NCBI RefSeq assembly: GCF_000716675.1
Contig: NZ_JNXT01000092.1
Location: 1-24,520 of the forward strand
Length of the DNA stretch: 24,520 nt
Reading direction: 5' to 3'
Origin: Streptomyces alboflavus
GTDB lineage: Bacteria > Actinomycetota > Actinomycetes > Streptomycetales > Streptomycetaceae
Shown here in pieces: positions 15,187 through 22,705 of the stretch. Position 1 is the stretch's first letter. Each line of letters opens with the position of its first letter. The notes below the pieces were generated by a model, which was not told the DNA's origin, made no database searches, and saw only the letters and a list, made by a program, of their open reading frames with translations. Both the position numbers and the translations under genes were made by a program.

Positions 15187-16281
15187 GTGAAACGCACTCG
15201 CCTCGAACGCCGCGCCGAAAAGCTCCAGGTAGCCACCGGACTGGACTGGGCAGAAGCCCTGAAGCGGGTCAGAAGGCTGGCGCCCACTGCGCCCCTGATT
15301 CCCGAAGCTCAGGAAGAACAAGCCATCCTGGAAGGATACTTCCTGAAGCAGCACGCCTGGCCGCTCATCTCGACACGGAACCCCTGGGGTATCTGCTCCA
15401 CGGACCCTCGTCCTGACGCTCTTGTCCTCACATTCGAGGATGAAGACGCCAATCGCGAGTTTCCTGGTGAATCGATGGCAAGGGAACTGGTACGCCTGTT
15501 GCCTCGCATTTCCGAAGGAGAGTTGCGAGGCATTCCAGGGGCCCGCTTCTCTATCGAGGACGGCACCATTGTCCTGCGCAGAGTCAATCTACCGGGCTCC
15601 ATCATTCTGGCCGGCGTCGACGTCGAGGACTGGATCACCGCCCTCGAACTCCAGACACGGGACTACGACTCGGACGGCATTGTGATGTGCCAGGCCGAGG
15701 CCCCCGACCAGTGGCACAGCAGTGAAAAGCCGTATCGCAGCACGAAAGCACACACCGTGCATGCCCGCCTCAACCGTCTGCTCAGTTCCTCATCCTGGGT
15801 GGCCAGCGGCATGCTGCGTCGCGCGCCCCTTCTACGCACGATCGGCGTTCCCCTGAGCACTACCGCTTGGAGCAACCTGGACCGGGATCACGGAGGCCAT
15901 GAGTGGATCATCGACTACATCCACGAGCCGCTGGTACGGGTGCCCTACCATCACCAAGCCTTCATCAGCTTGCTGACGGACCCGGAGTGCGGGCTGCCGA
16001 TCACGGTGACGGACCTGGACTGCGGATGCGACCTCCCACCCGACCGCCTCTACGGATGCCGGGTCTACGCCCACAGCCCCACAGGCCGCCCCGGCGGACT
16101 GCAGGTTCGCTTCTCGCACCGCCTTGGCCGCAAGGCCCAGCGCGACACCACTGACCGGGACTATGAGGCTCGACGACGGTTGCACCGGCGGCTGTCGGCG
16201 CATCTGAGGAACGACTCACTTCGCCGACTCCACACGGAGGGTGCTGGCGCCAAGCGGAGTGGAGAACTCGGCGATACATAG
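15187..16281 (+). CDS. Protein of unrecognised family, paralogue 2 of 2
   Basis: The start is GTG 15187, with GGAAAG about seven bases upstream; 364 residues. The N-terminus has a basic helix pair, RRAEKLQVATGLDWAEALKR (8-27), a short motif that recurs at the start of streptomycete hypothetical proteins and resembles the matching region of paralogue 1. Shared blocks follow in order: GELRGIPGARF (111-121), AP-x-x-W (172-176), SWVASGMLRRAPLLRT (203-218) and SLLTDPECGLPITVTD (261-276). A feature of this copy is four cysteines in the C-terminal third (C268, C279, C281, C291), a possible metal site that paralogue 1 lacks. It is separated from paralogue 1 by 266 bases with no clear gene, and is followed by a strong hairpin. 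Function unknown. Confidence 0.75.
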   Translation: MKRTRLERRAEKLQVATGLDWAEALKRVRRLAPTAPLIPEAQEEQAILEGYFLKQHAWPLISTRNPWGICSTDPRPDALVLTFEDEDANREFPGESMARELVRLLPRISEGELRGIPGARFSIEDGTIVLRRVNLPGSIILAGVDVEDWITALELQTRDYDSDGIVMCQAEAPDQWHSSEKPYRSTKAHTVHARLNRLLSSSSWVASGMLRRAPLLRTIGVPLSTTAWSNLDRDHGGHEWIIDYIHEPLVRVPYHHQAFISLLTDPECGLPITVTDLDCGCDLPPDRLYGCRVYAHSPTGRPGGLQVRFSHRLGRKAQRDTTDRDYEARRRLHRRLSAHLRNDSLRRLHTEGAGAKRSGELGDT

Positions 16282-16284
16282 CAC

Positions 16285-16315
16285 GGGATCCCCGGTTAGC
16301 GAAACCGGGGATCCC
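16285..16315. terminator. Bidirectional hairpin terminator
   Basis: A perfect 13-bp stem, GGGATCCCCGGTT (16285-16297) with AACCGGGGATCCC (16303-16315), closes the loop AGCGA. It lies four bases after the paralogue 2 stop, between convergent genes. The remaining 113 bases to the DUF5655 stop hold nothing obvious. Confidence 0.85.
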
Positions 16316-16428
16316 CCGCACCATTAGTGGTCCACCGCCATTCCCTGCCCATCACGTCGAAAGGCAATACCACCACGACAGCCCCCAACTCCACACTCCA
16401 CTTGGGCCCGCACGCCCACGACAGACCT

Positions 16429-17316
16429 CTATCCCGCGGCGTAGCTGAGGCGCAGAAGGTCGCCGGCGCGCTCCAGGTCCCGCTCCGTACGGAGCTGCAG
16501 CTCCAGGTCGCCGGTGCCATGGTGGCCAAGCCCTGTCACGTCCCGGGTGAAGCCGGGGACGAGGTCGACCTCCTTCGGGTCGGCCTTGAGGTAGACGAGG
16601 ATCTTGGTCTGCTGCGGCACGCACACGCTGGCGAAGTTCCGCAGCCGCCGGTAGGCGCGGTACTGCTTGCGCTGCACCCGGGTAACGCCGTCCCCGAGCC
16701 CGACCAAGACTTCGTCGACCGCCTGGGCCAGCTCGGCCATCGCACCGCCCTGCTTCCGATCCGGCGGCAGCCCGGCCGCGCGGCGCCGTACCCGCTTGGC
16801 CTCGGCCGAGTGCCCGGTGACGGAGGCCACGGTCTCAAGGCCGAAGTGGTCGCTGCCGAAGTACCGGTAGCGGACCAGGTCGATCGAGCGCCGGTGCTCG
16901 CGTACGGCGTGCGCGTCGTAGCGGGTGAAGTCGCCAGCCACACAGATCAGCCGAGGTGCGCTCCACAGAATCTGGGACGCGGCCGTCACCCCGAGCCGGT
17001 CGCGGACCAGGTTCCGGAAGGCGTCCTTGTGATTCGTCAGCCAGGCCATGTAGTAGAGACCCTGGTTGATCACCCCTGCGTCGGTGCCGCGCTTGTACTC
17101 GACGATCACCGGGGCCCCATTCTCATCGAGGCCCAGCGAGTCGATCCGTCCGCCGTCGACGCAGTCGATGACGTACTCGCTCGCGAGGAACGTGACGCCC
17201 AGCATCGCCTCCATGTGCGCCTCGACAAGATCCTGCACATCCGCCTCGACCGCAGCAAGATGCGCGCTCACTTCCTTGACACCACCTGCTGTCTTGAACA
17301 GCTTCAGGACCGCCAC
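16429..17316 (-). CDS. PD-(D/E)XK nuclease-like protein with C-terminal DUF5655
   Basis: The N-terminal half has the restriction-endonuclease-like fold typical of DUF5655 proteins. GRIDSLGLDENGAPVIVEYKR (about 56-76) supplies D59, E73 and K75 of the PD-(D/E)XK site, followed by INQGLYYMAWL. The C-terminal part (about 215-295, with KILVYLKADPKEVD) is DUF5655. Catalytic residues look intact, so nucleic-acid cleavage or binding is plausible; the biological role is unknown, with repair or defence possible. The start is uncertain: GTG 17343 lacks a ribosome site. A GGGGGA tract directly abuts GTG 17316, and would be spaced better for CTG 17307, which would give the family-typical MKLF beginning. 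I use 17316 (295 residues). It stands alone, convergent with paralogue 2. Confidence 0.82.
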   Translation of the reverse strand: MAVLKLFKTAGGVKEVSAHLAAVEADVQDLVEAHMEAMLGVTFLASEYVIDCVDGGRIDSLGLDENGAPVIVEYKRGTDAGVINQGLYYMAWLTNHKDAFRNLVRDRLGVTAASQILWSAPRLICVAGDFTRYDAHAVREHRRSIDLVRYRYFGSDHFGLETVASVTGHSAEAKRVRRRAAGLPPDRKQGGAMAELAQAVDEVLVGLGDGVTRVQRKQYRAYRRLRNFASVCVPQQTKILVYLKADPKEVDLVPGFTRDVTGLGHHGTGDLELQLRTERDLERAGDLLRLSYAAG

Positions 17317-17492
17317 TCCCCCTTCATGATCTCGGTGCCACACGAGAACAGCACTGAGCGCAGGGATATTTCCGCAGCCACGGCTCCCTTCGTCCGCGCC
17401 CGTCTAGCATGAGGAGTCGCCGCCAAAGCACAGATCCGTTTTCACGCAACCCTGCTGCGCCTTCGGGCCAGAAGTTGGGAATAGGAGCCCCT

Positions 17493-17933
17493 TTGCACGA
17501 CGAAGCCGAAGCTGCCCGCAACAACCTTCCAGAGCAAGCGCATCAAGCAGGCGCCCGTGCGCCGCATGAGGGGCCTTCAGCCAGAGATATCGAGGCCCTT
17601 CTCACCAACGAGGCCATCCCGGCACACGTGCGCTCCCTTGTCGGACTGCTCTGGGAGGGCAACGTAAAGCTGGACGACGCTCTCGCGTTGAACGTGGGAG
17701 ACGTCATCCCCACCAGGCGTGAAATCCCCATCAGCGAGCAGACCCTCCGGCTGCTGCAAGAGGCCATCGGCGACCGTGAGCAAGGCCCCCTGTTCGCCAC
17801 CCCCTCGGGCCAGCGAGTGAGCCGCAGGGCTATCTCAACTCAGGTGCGGAGTACCACTCGGCACTCCGCCCACGACATCCGGCTCGGCGGACACCGTGAC
17901 CGCCACAGCGGTCCGCGCCGAAGCTCTCGCTGA
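17493..17933 (+). CDS. Small recombinase-like protein lacking catalytic tyrosine
   Basis: The start is TTG 17493, set by AGGAG (17483-17487) five bases upstream; an ATG at 17409 is in frame but has no site. The product is 146 residues. Residues 45-130 follow the order of a tyrosine-recombinase catalytic domain: LLWEGNVKLDDALALNVGDV (52-71) in the place of the TGLRxxEALALxWxDV box, then IPISEQTLRLLQ, GPLFATPSGQRVS and SAHDIRLGG (125-133), which keeps the HxxR pair H127/R130. The first arginine is replaced, and the protein ends before the conserved His/Trp and Tyr. It is either a decayed integrase or a recombinase-fold DNA-binding protein. A large palindromic terminator and the CGTGCGTC repeats follow directly. 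Confidence 0.55.
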   Translation: MHDEAEAARNNLPEQAHQAGARAPHEGPSARDIEALLTNEAIPAHVRSLVGLLWEGNVKLDDALALNVGDVIPTRREIPISEQTLRLLQEAIGDREQGPLFATPSGQRVSRRAISTQVRSTTRHSAHDIRLGGHRDRHSGPRRSSR

Positions 17934-17939
17934 ACACGT

Positions 17940-17988
17940 GAAAGCCGCCCCTGTTCCCCAGGTGACCTGGGGAACAGGGGCGGCTTTC
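17940..17988 (+). terminator. Very long perfect inverted repeat, terminator
   Basis: Two 24-base arms (17940-17963 and 17965-17988) are exact complements around a single base. In practice the stem is about 20 bp (starting GAAAGCCGCCCC and ending GGGGCGGCTTTC) with a small loop around AGGTGACCT. It begins seven bases after the recombinase-like stop and ends in a short T run (CTTTC), so a rho-independent terminator is the simplest reading. Confidence 0.85.
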
Positions 17989-18022
17989 ATGCGCCTGACG
18001 CCTCATCAGAAAGTGCTGCGAA

Positions 18023-18072
18023 CGTGCGTCATACGTGCGTCACGTGCGTCGCTCGTGCGTCGCTCGTGCGTC
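18023..18072. repeat. Five direct CGTGCGTC repeats at helical spacing
   Basis: CGTGCGTC occurs at 18023-18030, 18034-18041, 18043-18050, 18054-18061 and 18065-18072, that is, start-to-start steps of 11, 9, 11 and 11 bases. The spacing puts all copies on about the same face of the helix, as expected for cooperative binding by one protein (iteron or recombinase arm-type sites). The protein is unknown. The repeats lie next to the recombinase-like gene and its terminator. Confidence 0.7.
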
Positions 18073-18129
18073 AAGATATCGCCCGTAACGCCCACAACGC
18101 ACATAATGCACACCAGGCGAAACTGCAGG

Positions 18130-18207
18130 TCAGCGGCCCTTCCCGGCGGGCTCAAGGATCGCGACGCACTCGACATGATGGGTCATAGAGAACAGGTTGA
18201 CCGTCAC
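18130..18207 (-). pseudogene. Remnant resembling the C-terminus of an RNA (uracil-5) methyltransferase
   Basis: Twenty-five codons read VTVNLFSMTHHVECVAILEP followed by AGKGR and a stop. The LFPMTHHVE-V-LL-like ending is characteristic of TrmA/RlmD-family SAM-dependent RNA methyltransferases. The frame is closed 40 bases further upstream and no catalytic domain is present, so this is at most a 3' fragment. The similarity is judged by eye from a short stretch. Confidence 0.35.
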
Positions 18208-18249
18208 AGTCCCTTCCCCTCTCAAACAGACACCCATGGCAGCGGCTCA

Positions 18250-18797
18250 CCGTGGCGATGGTTCCGCCGCTCGGCGGCCCTGACCCGGTGCGGATGACGC
18301 AGGCCAGGCCGCTCCAGTCCCGGGTGAAGATGACCTGGGCCCGTGTCGCGCCCCGTAGCGTTCCACGTAGTCGGTGACGCCGCCGCTGACCGGGGAGACG
18401 GACAGCAAGTTCTTGGCGGCCCGGGTTCCGCTGACGGCATGGCTCGCGGCGCGCGCGTCTGCCGCCACAACCCAGAAACCTCCACGGCGTTGCGATACGC
18501 GAGTTCAGCAGCGAGGCGCTCCCTGTGCGCCGTGTCGTGGGCCTCGGAACCCAGCGGCTGACTCCTCGCTTGGTCTCGCAGTCGCCAGACTTCCGCCACT
18601 TCCTCGCCTCGCCGGTAGCCGATCACATGGGGGGTGCCGTCCCGGCGAGTGAAGACCGGAGTGGAGTCGTGCAGGCAGAAATACTCGTTGGCCCGCCCGG
18701 GCTGAACAGGATCCAGCCTTCCACCGCGAGCTGGCCTACCGGCGGGCAACGCCATGCACCTGACATGCCAGAGCTCCAAAGTGCGCTCAGGGCTCAT
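18250..18797 (-). pseudogene. Frameshifted conserved actinobacterial hypothetical protein
   Basis: The reading frame starts at ATG 18797 (MSPERTLELWHVRCMALPAG) and is convincing for about 105 codons, including NEYFCLHDSTPVFTRRDGTP and ERLAAELAYRNAVEV. At about 18475-18480 sensible coding moves to a second frame (FWVVAADARAASHAVSGTR, then NLLSVSPVSGGVTDYVERYG). Near 18330-18345 it moves to a third (VIFTRDWSGLACVIRTG). Two shifts in 500 bases point to a decayed gene or assembly errors rather than recoding. I do not know the family; the text has the feel of a streptomycete accessory protein. The 3' limit is approximate. Confidence 0.55.
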
Positions 18798-18944
18798 ACC
18801 CTGACGGGTAGTGTCGCCCGTACAGAGCGCGGCGATACCCACTCGTCCCGCGCGTAATCCATCCGTTGCGCAAATCCCCGTGCGTGACCGCAGCCGACGC
18901 CCGGCCAAGGCGGCACCTCCCGCGCCTCGGCCGGGCGCCGTGTA

Positions 18945-18976
18945 GCCGACGGGCGCCCCCGGAAGCACCCGTCGGC
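18945..18976 (-). terminator. Possible terminator after the S1 protease gene
   Basis: GCCGACGGG (18945-18953) and CCCGTCGGC (18968-18976) form a 9-bp stem with a 14-base loop, 37 bases beyond the stop of the minus-strand protease gene. There is no T tract; the assignment rests on position and pairing. The remaining bases between 18798 and 19012 show no gene. Confidence 0.4.
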
Positions 18977-19012
18977 CGTCCATTTGATGCAAAAGCCACC
19001 AGAGGCGCCGGG

Positions 19013-19789
19013 TCACACGTCCGCGGTCGCCTTGATCCAGTCCCGGTACAGGGCGATGTTGGTGTAGCCGCTCCAGCTCCCGGTCGGCTTCGTACCCACC
19101 GCGCAGACCCCCGCCTGAACCCACTGCCCGGTCGCGGGACTCTGCACCATCACCGGTCCGCCGGAGTCTCCGCCGGCCACCGCGCCGTCCCCCCCGAAGC
19201 AGAGCACGGCGGGCCGGGCGTCTGTGCATTCGGTCTGGGTGATGGTGCCGTTGGCGTGCTTGAGCCCGACGGGCAAGGGGCCGGACCAGTCGGAGTTCTC
19301 GGAGCCCCAGCCGAAGATCTCGGCCGTCTCACCTTGGGCGATGTCCTCGGCTCCGGCCAACGGAGCGTAGGTGGTGCTGACTTCGTGGTCCAGCTCAATC
19401 AGCGCAATGTCGTTGCTGGGCCAGTCGTAGTCGGGGTGCCGTACGACGCGGACGCCGTTGGCGGTGGTGCCGCCCTGCGTGCGGTCCAGGGAGCCGATCC
19501 GCACCTGGGGAGTATCGCCTTCGTTGATGCAGTGGGCTGCTGTGAGCACCCAGCGGGGCGCGATGAGACTGGCCGTGCAGAAGTGGTTTGCACCGCCCAG
19601 CGATGCGATCCAGGGCTTCTCCTCGGTGGCAGGCGCACCGCCGACTATGCGCTCATGGACGCCCGTTGAACCGACGGCGGGGCGGTCGTCGGCTGAGGCT
19701 GCCGTCGGAACGCTCAGGGCTCCGGCTGCCAGCGCGAGGGCCGCTGCGCTCAGCAGTGACCGGGTGAGCAGGCACGGTCTTGTACGCAT
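19013..19789 (-). CDS. Secreted S1-family (chymotrypsin-fold) serine protease
   Basis: The start is ATG 19789, preceded by AGGAAG. The 258-residue precursor has a signal peptide (MRTRPCLLTRSLLSAAALAL onward, cleavage near residue 32, after AASA) and a short propeptide to RIVGG (47-51), the usual activation site. The triad is H86 (TAAHC), D127 (SNDIALIEL) and S209 (GGDSGGP). The residue in the position of trypsin Asp189 appears to be A203, with no cysteine equivalent to Cys191, so trypsin-like Lys/Arg specificity is doubtful despite the overall resemblance; D201 is nearby. It is exported by the general secretory route. It is the last of three protease genes on this strand, each with its own ribosome site and intergenic gap, suggesting separate promoters. 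Confidence 0.93.
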   Translation of the reverse strand: MRTRPCLLTRSLLSAAALALAAGALSVPTAASADDRPAVGSTGVHERIVGGAPATEEKPWIASLGGANHFCTASLIAPRWVLTAAHCINEGDTPQVRIGSLDRTQGGTTANGVRVVRHPDYDWPSNDIALIELDHEVSTTYAPLAGAEDIAQGETAEIFGWGSENSDWSGPLPVGLKHANGTITQTECTDARPAVLCFGGDGAVAGGDSGGPVMVQSPATGQWVQAGVCAVGTKPTGSWSGYTNIALYRDWIKATADV

Positions 19790-20005
19790 GAATCTTCCTT
19801 TCGTTGTCGATCCGCAACGATGTACGGGCCAAGTCGTCGCAGTTCTGGCTCGCCTCGGCGCCGTCCTGGGAGTGAGCCCCATGGCGTCCAGGCAAGCGCC
19901 GCCTCACATGCGCGAGGACGCGCGTGTAGCCACCTCCCGCGTCCTCCGGCGGGCATCACCTGCTGGTTGAGGAAGTCATCGCGGTCCTGCTGGACCACGC
20001 GGCTG

Positions 20006-21205
20006 TCACTCGACGATGTTGAGCAGCCTGTTCGGAGAACCTGGCCCCGGGTTGCCCACGACGTCAGAGGCTGCGCCCTCGGTCAGGGCGGAGGCGACCT
20101 CGTCGGGTGTCGCGTCGGGATGACCCGCCAGGTACACGGCTGCGGCGCCCGTGACGTGCGGGGAGGCCATGGACGTGCCGGACATGATCTGCGTGGCGTC
20201 GTCGCCCGTGTTCCAGCCGGCAGTGATGTTGACGCCCGGGGCGTAGAGGTCCAGCACCTCCCCGTAGTTGGAGAACTCGGCTTGGCTATCGGCGTCATCG
20301 GTGGCACCCACGGTGATCGCCTCAGCGACGCGTGCGGGTGACTGCCCCCCTGCGTCGGTGCTTTCGTTTCCGGCGGACACGCTGTATGTCACGCCTGCGG
20401 CAATGGAGTTGCGCACAGCTTGATCGATGGCTTCGTCCGCGTCGCCGCCCAACGACATGTTGGCGACCGAGGGACCGGAGGCGTTCGCGGTGACCCAGTC
20501 GACGCCCGCGACCACGCTCTCGGTGGTACCGGAGCCCTCGTCGTCGAGCACCCGGACGCCGACCACCTTGGCCCTCTTGGCCACGCCGTAGGACTCGCCC
20601 GCTACCGTGGTGGCCACATGCGTACCGTGGCCGTCGCCGTCCTGGGCCTCGTTGTCGCCGTCGATGGTGTCGATGCCGTCCTCGGCACGGCCGCCGAAGT
20701 CTTGGTGCGTCTTATGGACACCGGTGTCGATGACGTACGCGGTGACACCTTCGCCGCCCGCGTCCGGATAGGTGTACTTCTGGTCGAGCGGCAGCTCGGG
20801 CTGGTCGATCCGGTCCAGACCCCAGTTCTCGGGGTTCTCCTGGGTGGCGGACTTCTTGACCCGTTGGTTGGCATGGACCTTGTCGACGGCCGGATCGGCC
20901 GCGAGCCTCTCCGCCTCCTGGTCGGACATCGCCACCGAGTAACCCTTAAGGGCATGGGTGAAGGTCCGCTTCACCTTGCCCCCGTAGCTGGTGACCACTG
21001 ACCTGCCTGCTGCCGAGTCCGCCTTGGACGCGGACTTCTTGAGGGTGACGATGTAGGTGCCCTTGACCGCGGTGGCTGACTGCGCGCCGACGATCGTGCC
21101 CGCCGGGGGCGCGGCGTCCGCGGGCAGGGCCCCCAGCGTGCCGAGAGCCGCGGCGGCGACCGTGGCGGAGATGCCGACAGCGACCTTCTTACGCACTACT
21201 GCCAT
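20006..21205 (-). CDS. Secreted S8-family subtilisin-like protease
   Basis: The start is ATG 21205, with AAGGAA eight bases upstream; the frame opens further upstream but includes a poly-C leader. The 399-residue preproprotein has a signal peptide (1 to about 32, ending ADAA), an I9 inhibitor prodomain (about 51-117, starting YIVTLKKS) that assists folding, then a proteinase-K-type catalytic domain with D160 (AYVIDTG), H193 (DGHGTHV), oxyanion N280 (SAGNES) and S345 (GTSMASPH). It ends shortly after the catalytic domain with no extra C-terminal module. Its role is extracellular protein degradation. Its leader (21206-21235) holds a run of nine consecutive G on the plus strand, an unusual homopolymer close to the gene. 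Confidence 0.95.
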   Translation of the reverse strand: MAVVRKKVAVGISATVAAAALGTLGALPADAAPPAGTIVGAQSATAVKGTYIVTLKKSASKADSAAGRSVVTSYGGKVKRTFTHALKGYSVAMSDQEAERLAADPAVDKVHANQRVKKSATQENPENWGLDRIDQPELPLDQKYTYPDAGGEGVTAYVIDTGVHKTHQDFGGRAEDGIDTIDGDNEAQDGDGHGTHVATTVAGESYGVAKRAKVVGVRVLDDEGSGTTESVVAGVDWVTANASGPSVANMSLGGDADEAIDQAVRNSIAAGVTYSVSAGNESTDAGGQSPARVAEAITVGATDDADSQAEFSNYGEVLDLYAPGVNITAGWNTGDDATQIMSGTSMASPHVTGAAAVYLAGHPDATPDEVASALTEGAASDVVGNPGPGSPNRLLNIVE

Positions 21206-21337
21206 GTCTGGGATTCCTTCTTGTGTGGGGGGGGGACAGCCTTGGGTGGGGGACGGCGCTGGGAACATGCCTTGCTCCGGCGACAGGGTGGTCACTGACA
21301 ACACGGAGCTGATGCGTCGTCGCGGCCGAATGCGCGC

Positions 21338-22693
21338 TCAGCGCCTGACCTGCCAGCTCAGCTCGCCGGTCATGAGCTTGCGCAGCTTCGGGTCGCGCAC
21401 CGCCTTGTTGGGGTCGGTTGCCCGCGCGGTGACGGTGTGCGAGCGGCCGTCGGCGGGCACCTTGAGGGCGCTGGGGGTGACACTGCTCGCGCCCCGGGCC
21501 TGACGAGCCTCGCGGCCGTCGACGTACCAACGCAGCCGCGTGTGCTGGGACGCCGCGACGCGGATCCGCTCCGCGCCGTGCACCCGCTCGTCGGTAGGCG
21601 TGACTTCGGTGAGGACCGGTGCGTGCTTACGGAAGCCCGCGATCATCGCCTCGCGGCCGGGCAGGTTGAACTCGCGGCCCAGCGTGCGCATGATCGAGTC
21701 CTCGGTGGGGCGGTTGATGCCGTGCGCGTGATATCCGCCGCCCTCGTACGCGCCGACGGTGCCGCCGTCCGGCGACTCCTGACCGAGCCAGCGGTGCCAC
21801 TTCGCCCGCTGTGCGGCCATCTCGTCCGCGCTGAGCTTGCTGGTGTTGGGCTCCGCCGGCTCGGGGCCGGTGTAGGTGCTGTCGTCGTACCAGTACTCGT
21901 CGGCGAGCTTGCCGAACGAGTGGCCCGTCTCGTGGACGGCGACCTGGTCGGAGTCAGGGTGGTCGGAAGAGGCGGTGCCTATGCCGTCGTAGCCCGACGG
22001 TGAGGTGATGGCGTTGTAGCCCGCGCCGCCGTACTTGGTGGAGTTGCTGAGCACGATGACAAGGTCGGAGTCCTCGGCCTTCGACGCGTACCCCTCGACC
22101 TTGTTGGTGTCGACGCACAGCAGGCGCTCGATGTTGTTGCAGAAGAAGGTCGAGCTCAGCGCAGTGTTCTTCTTCACGTCGACCGTCGGGTCACCCGAGA
22201 CACCGGAGTCCTGCGAGTGCGCGTCGACGGCCCAGACATTGAACACGTCCTCGTACTCGGCGTACGGCTGGACGGCGGCCATCTCCTTCCACTTCGTGCG
22301 CACGTCGGCGTGGAAGTCCTCCTGCTGGCCGGCGGTATAGCCGTCGCCGATGAAGATGACGTCGACCTTGGCGTCGGTCGGCCCCGCCTCCACGATCGGC
22401 ACGACATCGCCGTCGTCCTTGATCGTGGACCGCTCCTTCGCCGTGAGCGGGGCGGAGGCGGGTACATGCGTGTGGCGGGGGTGACCATCGGGACGGGTGA
22501 AGTATTCGACTTCGACGTGATCCGTGGAATGGGCCGAGTGCTGGCCGTCCGGTCGAGCGGATGGAGGGCCGTCGCCCCCGCTCTGGGCCGCGGTCGCGGC
22601 GATCGGAGCCGTGCCGGCGAGAGCCGCCGTCAAGGCGATTCCGCCGGCCACGGCCAGACGCTTGCGGGATATGCGGGACGCATGTCTGCGCAC
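21338..22693 (-). CDS. Secreted M64-family (IgA-peptidase-like) zinc metallopeptidase
   Basis: The start is GTG 22693, set by GGGAGA six bases upstream; it gives a 451-residue protein with a proper twin-basic, hydrophobic signal peptide (MRRHASRISRKRL, then a segment rich in A, G and L up to ATAAQ). The zinc site is VAVHETGHSFGKLADEYW: H254, E255 and H258, with D265 in the LADEY extension as the likely third ligand, the pattern of peptidase M64. A VDVIFIGDGYTA strand-loop precedes it, as in the family. The C-terminal 100 residues form a separate beta-rich region beginning APVLTEVTPTDERV. A 12-bp palindrome overlaps the ribosome site. Family members degrade proteins outside the cell; a specific IgA role is not implied. 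Confidence 0.93.
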   Translation of the reverse strand: MRRHASRISRKRLAVAGGIALTAALAGTAPIAATAAQSGGDGPPSARPDGQHSAHSTDHVEVEYFTRPDGHPRHTHVPASAPLTAKERSTIKDDGDVVPIVEAGPTDAKVDVIFIGDGYTAGQQEDFHADVRTKWKEMAAVQPYAEYEDVFNVWAVDAHSQDSGVSGDPTVDVKKNTALSSTFFCNNIERLLCVDTNKVEGYASKAEDSDLVIVLSNSTKYGGAGYNAITSPSGYDGIGTASSDHPDSDQVAVHETGHSFGKLADEYWYDDSTYTGPEPAEPNTSKLSADEMAAQRAKWHRWLGQESPDGGTVGAYEGGGYHAHGINRPTEDSIMRTLGREFNLPGREAMIAGFRKHAPVLTEVTPTDERVHGAERIRVAASQHTRLRWYVDGREARQARGASSVTPSALKVPADGRSHTVTARATDPNKAVRDPKLRKLMTGELSWQVRR

Positions 22694-22705
22694 GGGAGAT
22701 CTCCC
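22694..22705. promoter_or_regulatory. Perfect palindrome over the M64 ribosome site
   Basis: GGGAGATCTCCC is a perfect 12-bp palindrome immediately before the GTG start, and its GGGAGA half is the Shine-Dalgarno sequence. Its two halves could pair only poorly as an RNA hairpin because there is no loop, so a protein operator or chance are the alternatives. Confidence 0.4.

Noticed and set aside
14951..15190. Small 79-codon frame between the two paralogues.
   Set aside because: No ribosome site, poor codon character and overlap with the start region of paralogue 2.
18023..18072. CRISPR array.
   Set aside because: Repeats are only eight bases with spacers of one to three bases; no cas genes are present.
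19981..20000. GCGGTCC-TGCT-GGACCAC as terminator of the subtilisin gene.
   Set aside because: The stem is only seven pairs with a mismatch; too weak to list as a feature.
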